DNA of 8,007 nt from the NCBI GenBank assembly GCA_030672805.1, contig DAOVFR010000105.1, positions 1-8,007 on the forward strand, read 5' to 3'. The notes below the pieces were generated by a model. The model saw only the letters and a program-made list of their open reading frames with translations, was not told where the DNA came from and ran no database searches. The translations under genes were made by a program, and so were the position numbers. The first letter of the stretch is position 1. Each line of letters begins with the position of its first letter. This document shows positions 5,755 to 8,007 of this stretch, piece by piece. Source of the stretch: Candidatus Krumholzibacteriota bacterium. GTDB taxonomy: Bacteria > Krumholzibacteriota > Krumholzibacteriia > Krumholzibacteriales > Krumholzibacteriaceae.

Positions 5755-8007
5755 CCCTGTTCACCTTCCCGCCGGAACCGGCGCCGCCGCGCGACGTGTC
5801 ATCCGAACCGCCGCGGCTGCCGGAACCGTCCCTGTTCTGTTCTTGCTCTCCGCGCGCCTTCCGGATCGATTCGAGAGCCTTCCCGGCGAGTTTTCCCCAG
5901 TCGGAGCGCTCGCCGTGCGAAGCAACGATACTCCTCAGTATCGTCTCGGCCTCGTCAAGCGCACCGAGTCTCTGGTAACAGGCCGCCGCCTCGAGCTTCG
6001 CCGTCACGCCCCACATCCCTCCGGTCTTGAGGTAGGGAACCCTCAGGAACTGGCGGATCGCCTCATCGTACCTTCCCAGGTTCTTAAGCGCAATTCCCGA
6101 CCAGTAGTGCGCACGGCCCTGCTGCTCCCCGCTCACGGCCACCGTTGGGATCCTGCTGTACACCTCGTATGCCATCTGGTGGTTTCCGGCCTGCGTGTAA
6201 CAGAATCCAAGGTTGAAGAATATCTCTACGATCCCCTCATCTCCGGGATACTCGTCGATCATACGCTTCCAGGCCGAGCCGGCCCTCTCCCATTCCTCCA
6301 GTTCCTGGTACACGAGGGCGAGATTCTTTCGCGCACTGAATGCAAGGTCCCTCTCGTGGAGCGACTCCGCCGCCAGCGCATAGTTGCCAGCCGCAAGGTT
6401 CAGGTTGCCCGCGCCGAAATGCGCCGAGGCAAGCTTGAAATAGACGTGTCCAGCCATCTCCGTGTGCGGCGACTCGCGAAGCATCGTGTTGAGCTTGTCT
6501 ATCGCGGTCTCGTAACCTCTCCGCTTCATGTCACACAGGGCCAGGTAGTACAGCGCTCTCGCCGATTCCTCGGTCCCGGGGTAACGGGTCCTCAGGCTGT
6601 CGAGAGCCAAACCGGCCCCGCCGCATCGACCGTTCTCGACCTCGGCGATTCCCCACTCGAGATAGACGCCGGGAATATCGTGCGAAGCGGGATCATAATT
6701 CTCGAGACGCGCAAGGTCCTGCGCGCCCTTCACGGAATCACTCAAACGGAACCTGGCCTTCGCCCGCCCGGCAAGGACACCGCTCGTGTCGGCGTCCTGC
6801 AATCTCAGGGCATGCGTATAATGCTTCTCGGCTCCCTTGTAGTCACCGGTCCCGAACATCGCCTTCGCGACGAGTTCATGGTTCTTCGACGAACGGTCCA
6901 TCTCTATCAGCTCTTTCAGCACCGGAAGCGCCTCACCATTCTCGCCACGCGCGAGCAGCCTTCCGCCCAGCTTCCGGAGGACCCTCGTCCTGAGACGCTG
7001 CGGCAGTTCCCTCTTTACGAACAGGCGGTTAAGGATCTTATCTACGTCGTCGTACTGTCCGGACATCTCGAGCGCGAGCGCTTTCCTGTATAACGCCTCG
7101 TCGGCGAAATCGCTATCCGGGAAACGGGCTATGTACGCCTTGTACGCTCCGGCCGCCTCACCGAACCGCCGCATGTAGTACAGGCAGTCGCCTTTTCCGA
7201 GGATGCACTTCGCGGTGAGTGAACGGCCCGGCCTGTAAGCGAGACAGCGGGCGAATGCATCATGCGCGGAGGCGTAATTTTTCATCACAAGGCGAGTCTC
7301 TCCGAGATCGTAGAGCAAGGGCGCCGAACGCGGGTCGTCCCCGTACCGCGACACGAACCCGGCGAACGCCTCGATGGCGCCTTCCGTGTCACCAATCGAA
7401 CGCCTCAGGTAACCAAGCTTCAGTGCCACCTCTCTCTTGTCAGCCGTGGATGCGCCGCTCGCGAGAACCTCATTACTAACGGTTATTGCGCTGTCCGCTG
7501 CCCAGGCCTCACCATCCTGAGAAAGCCTGTAGAGAAATTCGACCTTTCTGCCAAGTGCCCACCACCGGCCGGACCCCGTACCGTACGTGGCGAGAAACAC
7601 GTCTATCTTCGATACACTCTCGGCCGGTTTCCAGTCGGCAAACTTCTCGTCGAGATACGCCCGGTACGCCTTCCCGCCCCATTCGCTGCCGGAGTAGTCA
7701 CGTATAACCTTTACCCAGGTATTCAGGGCCTTTGTGCGCTCCCCCCGGATGCTGCCGCCACGCGCTGCCGCGCGCCGGTGCCTTGCGATGCGGGCCCTGC
7801 CCGAGTAGAAAAGTGCTTCCGCCCGTTCCGGGCCTTCGATCTCCGTCGAGAGGGCCCTGTCGAACAGGCCCATCGCACCATCGGGGTCCCCTGCTTCCTC
7901 GAGCAGAATCACACCCGCACTGATGCACCGTCTCCCGAGCGGGTCATCGCCGGAAACCGTTCGTGCCAGTCCCTCGACAACCTGTTTCCCCCACCGTTTC
8001 CGGAGCC
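5744..8007 (-). CDS. Large tetratricopeptide-repeat protein of unknown function, N-terminus beyond the window
   Basis: The frame is open from the right edge to a TGA at 5746-5744, giving at least 753 visible residues. A GTG at 7912 could be read as a start, but the frame continues upstream with TPR-like sequence (GRRCISAGVILLEEAGDPDG), so the true start lies outside. The visible part is almost entirely TPR helical hairpins, probably ten or more. Clear examples are GDTEGAIEAFAGFVSRYGDD, FPDSDFADEALYRKALALEM, YPGTEESARALYYLALCDMK, YPGDEGIVEIFFNLGFCYTQ and LGRYDEAIRQFLRVPYL. The recurring (Y/F)P-x-(S/T/D) turn followed by an Ala-rich helix resembles BamD and TolA-binding (CpoB/YbgF) repeats, suggesting an envelope scaffold; this is inference, because no signal peptide can be seen. 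The last 30 or so residues are a Gly/Ser/Asp/Arg-rich linker flanked by two NRDGS copies. No enzymatic domain is visible. The gene overlaps uvrA by 11 bases. Confidence 0.9.
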   Translation of the reverse strand, partial: LRKRWGKQVVEGLARTVSGDDPLGRRCISAGVILLEEAGDPDGAMGLFDRALSTEIEGPERAEALFYSGRARIARHRRAAARGGSIRGERTKALNTWVKVIRDYSGSEWGGKAYRAYLDEKFADWKPAESVSKIDVFLATYGTGSGRWWALGRKVEFLYRLSQDGEAWAADSAITVSNEVLASGASTADKREVALKLGYLRRSIGDTEGAIEAFAGFVSRYGDDPRSAPLLYDLGETRLVMKNYASAHDAFARCLAYRPGRSLTAKCILGKGDCLYYMRRFGEAAGAYKAYIARFPDSDFADEALYRKALALEMSGQYDDVDKILNRLFVKRELPQRLRTRVLRKLGGRLLARGENGEALPVLKELIEMDRSSKNHELVAKAMFGTGDYKGAEKHYTHALRLQDADTSGVLAGRAKARFRLSDSVKGAQDLARLENYDPASHDIPGVYLEWGIAEVENGRCGGAGLALDSLRTRYPGTEESARALYYLALCDMKRRGYETAIDKLNTMLRESPHTEMAGHVYFKLASAHFGAGNLNLAAGNYALAAESLHERDLAFSARKNLALVYQELEEWERAGSAWKRMIDEYPGDEGIVEIFFNLGFCYTQAGNHQMAYEVYSRIPTVAVSGEQQGRAHYWSGIALKNLGRYDEAIRQFLRVPYLKTGGMWGVTAKLEAAACYQRLGALDEAETILRSIVASHGERSDWGKLAGKALESIRKARGEQEQNRDGSGSRGGSDDTSRGGAGSGGKVNRDGS
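5747..5841 (-). repeat. Low-complexity Gly/Ser/Asp tail with a duplicated NRDGS motif
   Basis: The end of the TPR protein is a Gly/Ser/Asp/Arg-rich segment that begins and ends with NRDGS. The two copies are also near-identical in DNA, both opening with AACAGGGA and differing mainly at third codon positions. This may be a small internal duplication or simply biased composition. The second copy contains the uvrA start codon in another frame. Confidence 0.45.
5760..5769 (-). promoter_or_regulatory. Ribosome binding site of uvrA, inside the TPR gene
   Basis: GGAAGGTGAA lies in the final codons of the TPR gene (encoding part of GlyLysValAsn). Its GGAAGG ends 9 bases before the uvrA ATG. It is the same 10-mer used before gcvH and supports the start at 5754. 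Confidence 0.65.

Noticed and set aside
5755..5850. A LexA/SOS box or separate promoter for uvrA
   Set aside because: No CTGT-N8-ACAG-type or other clear palindrome was found near the uvrA start, and the region is coding for the TPR tail.
5639..7093. A 484-codon open frame on the plus strand
   Set aside because: It is antisense to the TPR gene and the uvrA start, has no recognised domain and no good ribosome binding site, and has shadow-type composition.
5744..7912. The GTG at 7912 as the start of the TPR protein
   Set aside because: The frame stays open through 31 more codons to the window edge with sequence consistent with another TPR helix, so the gene is cut by the window rather than starting there.
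1..8007. A novel defence, mobile or RNA-based system
   Set aside because: All five genes are identified housekeeping genes or a TPR protein. I found no transposase, integrase, repeat array, tRNA or large unexplained non-coding stretch.

Overview
This 8 kb window holds five closely packed protein-coding genes, all on the minus strand. In the direction of transcription (right to left) they are: a large tetratricopeptide-repeat (TPR) protein whose N-terminus lies beyond the right edge, uvrA (excinuclease ABC subunit A), gcvT (glycine cleavage T-protein), gcvH (lipoyl carrier H-protein), and gcvPA (glycine decarboxylase subunit 1), which runs off the left edge shortly before its end. There is no non-coding stretch over 300 bases. 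The longest gap is about 45 bases between uvrA and gcvT. I see no tRNA, rRNA, CRISPR array, insertion sequence or phage gene.

The organism looks like a GC-rich bacterium with strong Shine-Dalgarno usage. The split P-protein (a separate GcvPA subunit, implying gcvPB further left) and the order gcvT-gcvH-gcvPA are typical of many Firmicutes, Thermotogae, Deltaproteobacteria and FCB-type candidate phyla, and differ from the single-chain GcvP of E. coli. Together with a very large, TolA-binding/BamD-style TPR protein, this loosely suggests an uncultured Gram-negative lineage of the FCB type (for example Krumholzibacteriota, Eisenbacteria or Latescibacteria). That placement is inference only.

Layout: 5744-8007 TPR protein, with a Gly/Ser/Asp-rich tail that overlaps the uvrA start by 11 bases; 2899-5754 uvrA, complete with two ATPase modules and two four-cysteine zinc sites; 2854-2898 a short gap with the gcvT ribosome binding site and a weak promoter-like sequence; 1741-2853 gcvT; 1286-1714 gcvH, with an unusual acidic C-terminal tail; 1-1285 gcvPA, whose ATG directly abuts the gcvH stop codon.

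How the genes work together: GcvPA (with GcvPB) decarboxylates glycine and loads the aminomethyl group on the lipoyl arm of GcvH. GcvT then transfers the one-carbon unit to tetrahydrofolate and releases ammonia. GcvPB and the L-protein (lipoamide dehydrogenase) are not in the window. UvrA recognises DNA damage and hands it to UvrB; it has no metabolic link to glycine cleavage. The spacing suggests that all five genes could be read from one transcript. Overall this is a mostly conventional housekeeping region. The less ordinary points are the acidic GcvH tail that doubles as the gcvPA ribosome binding site, the TPR-uvrA overlap, and the direct uvrA-gcv junction with no room for a glycine riboswitch.
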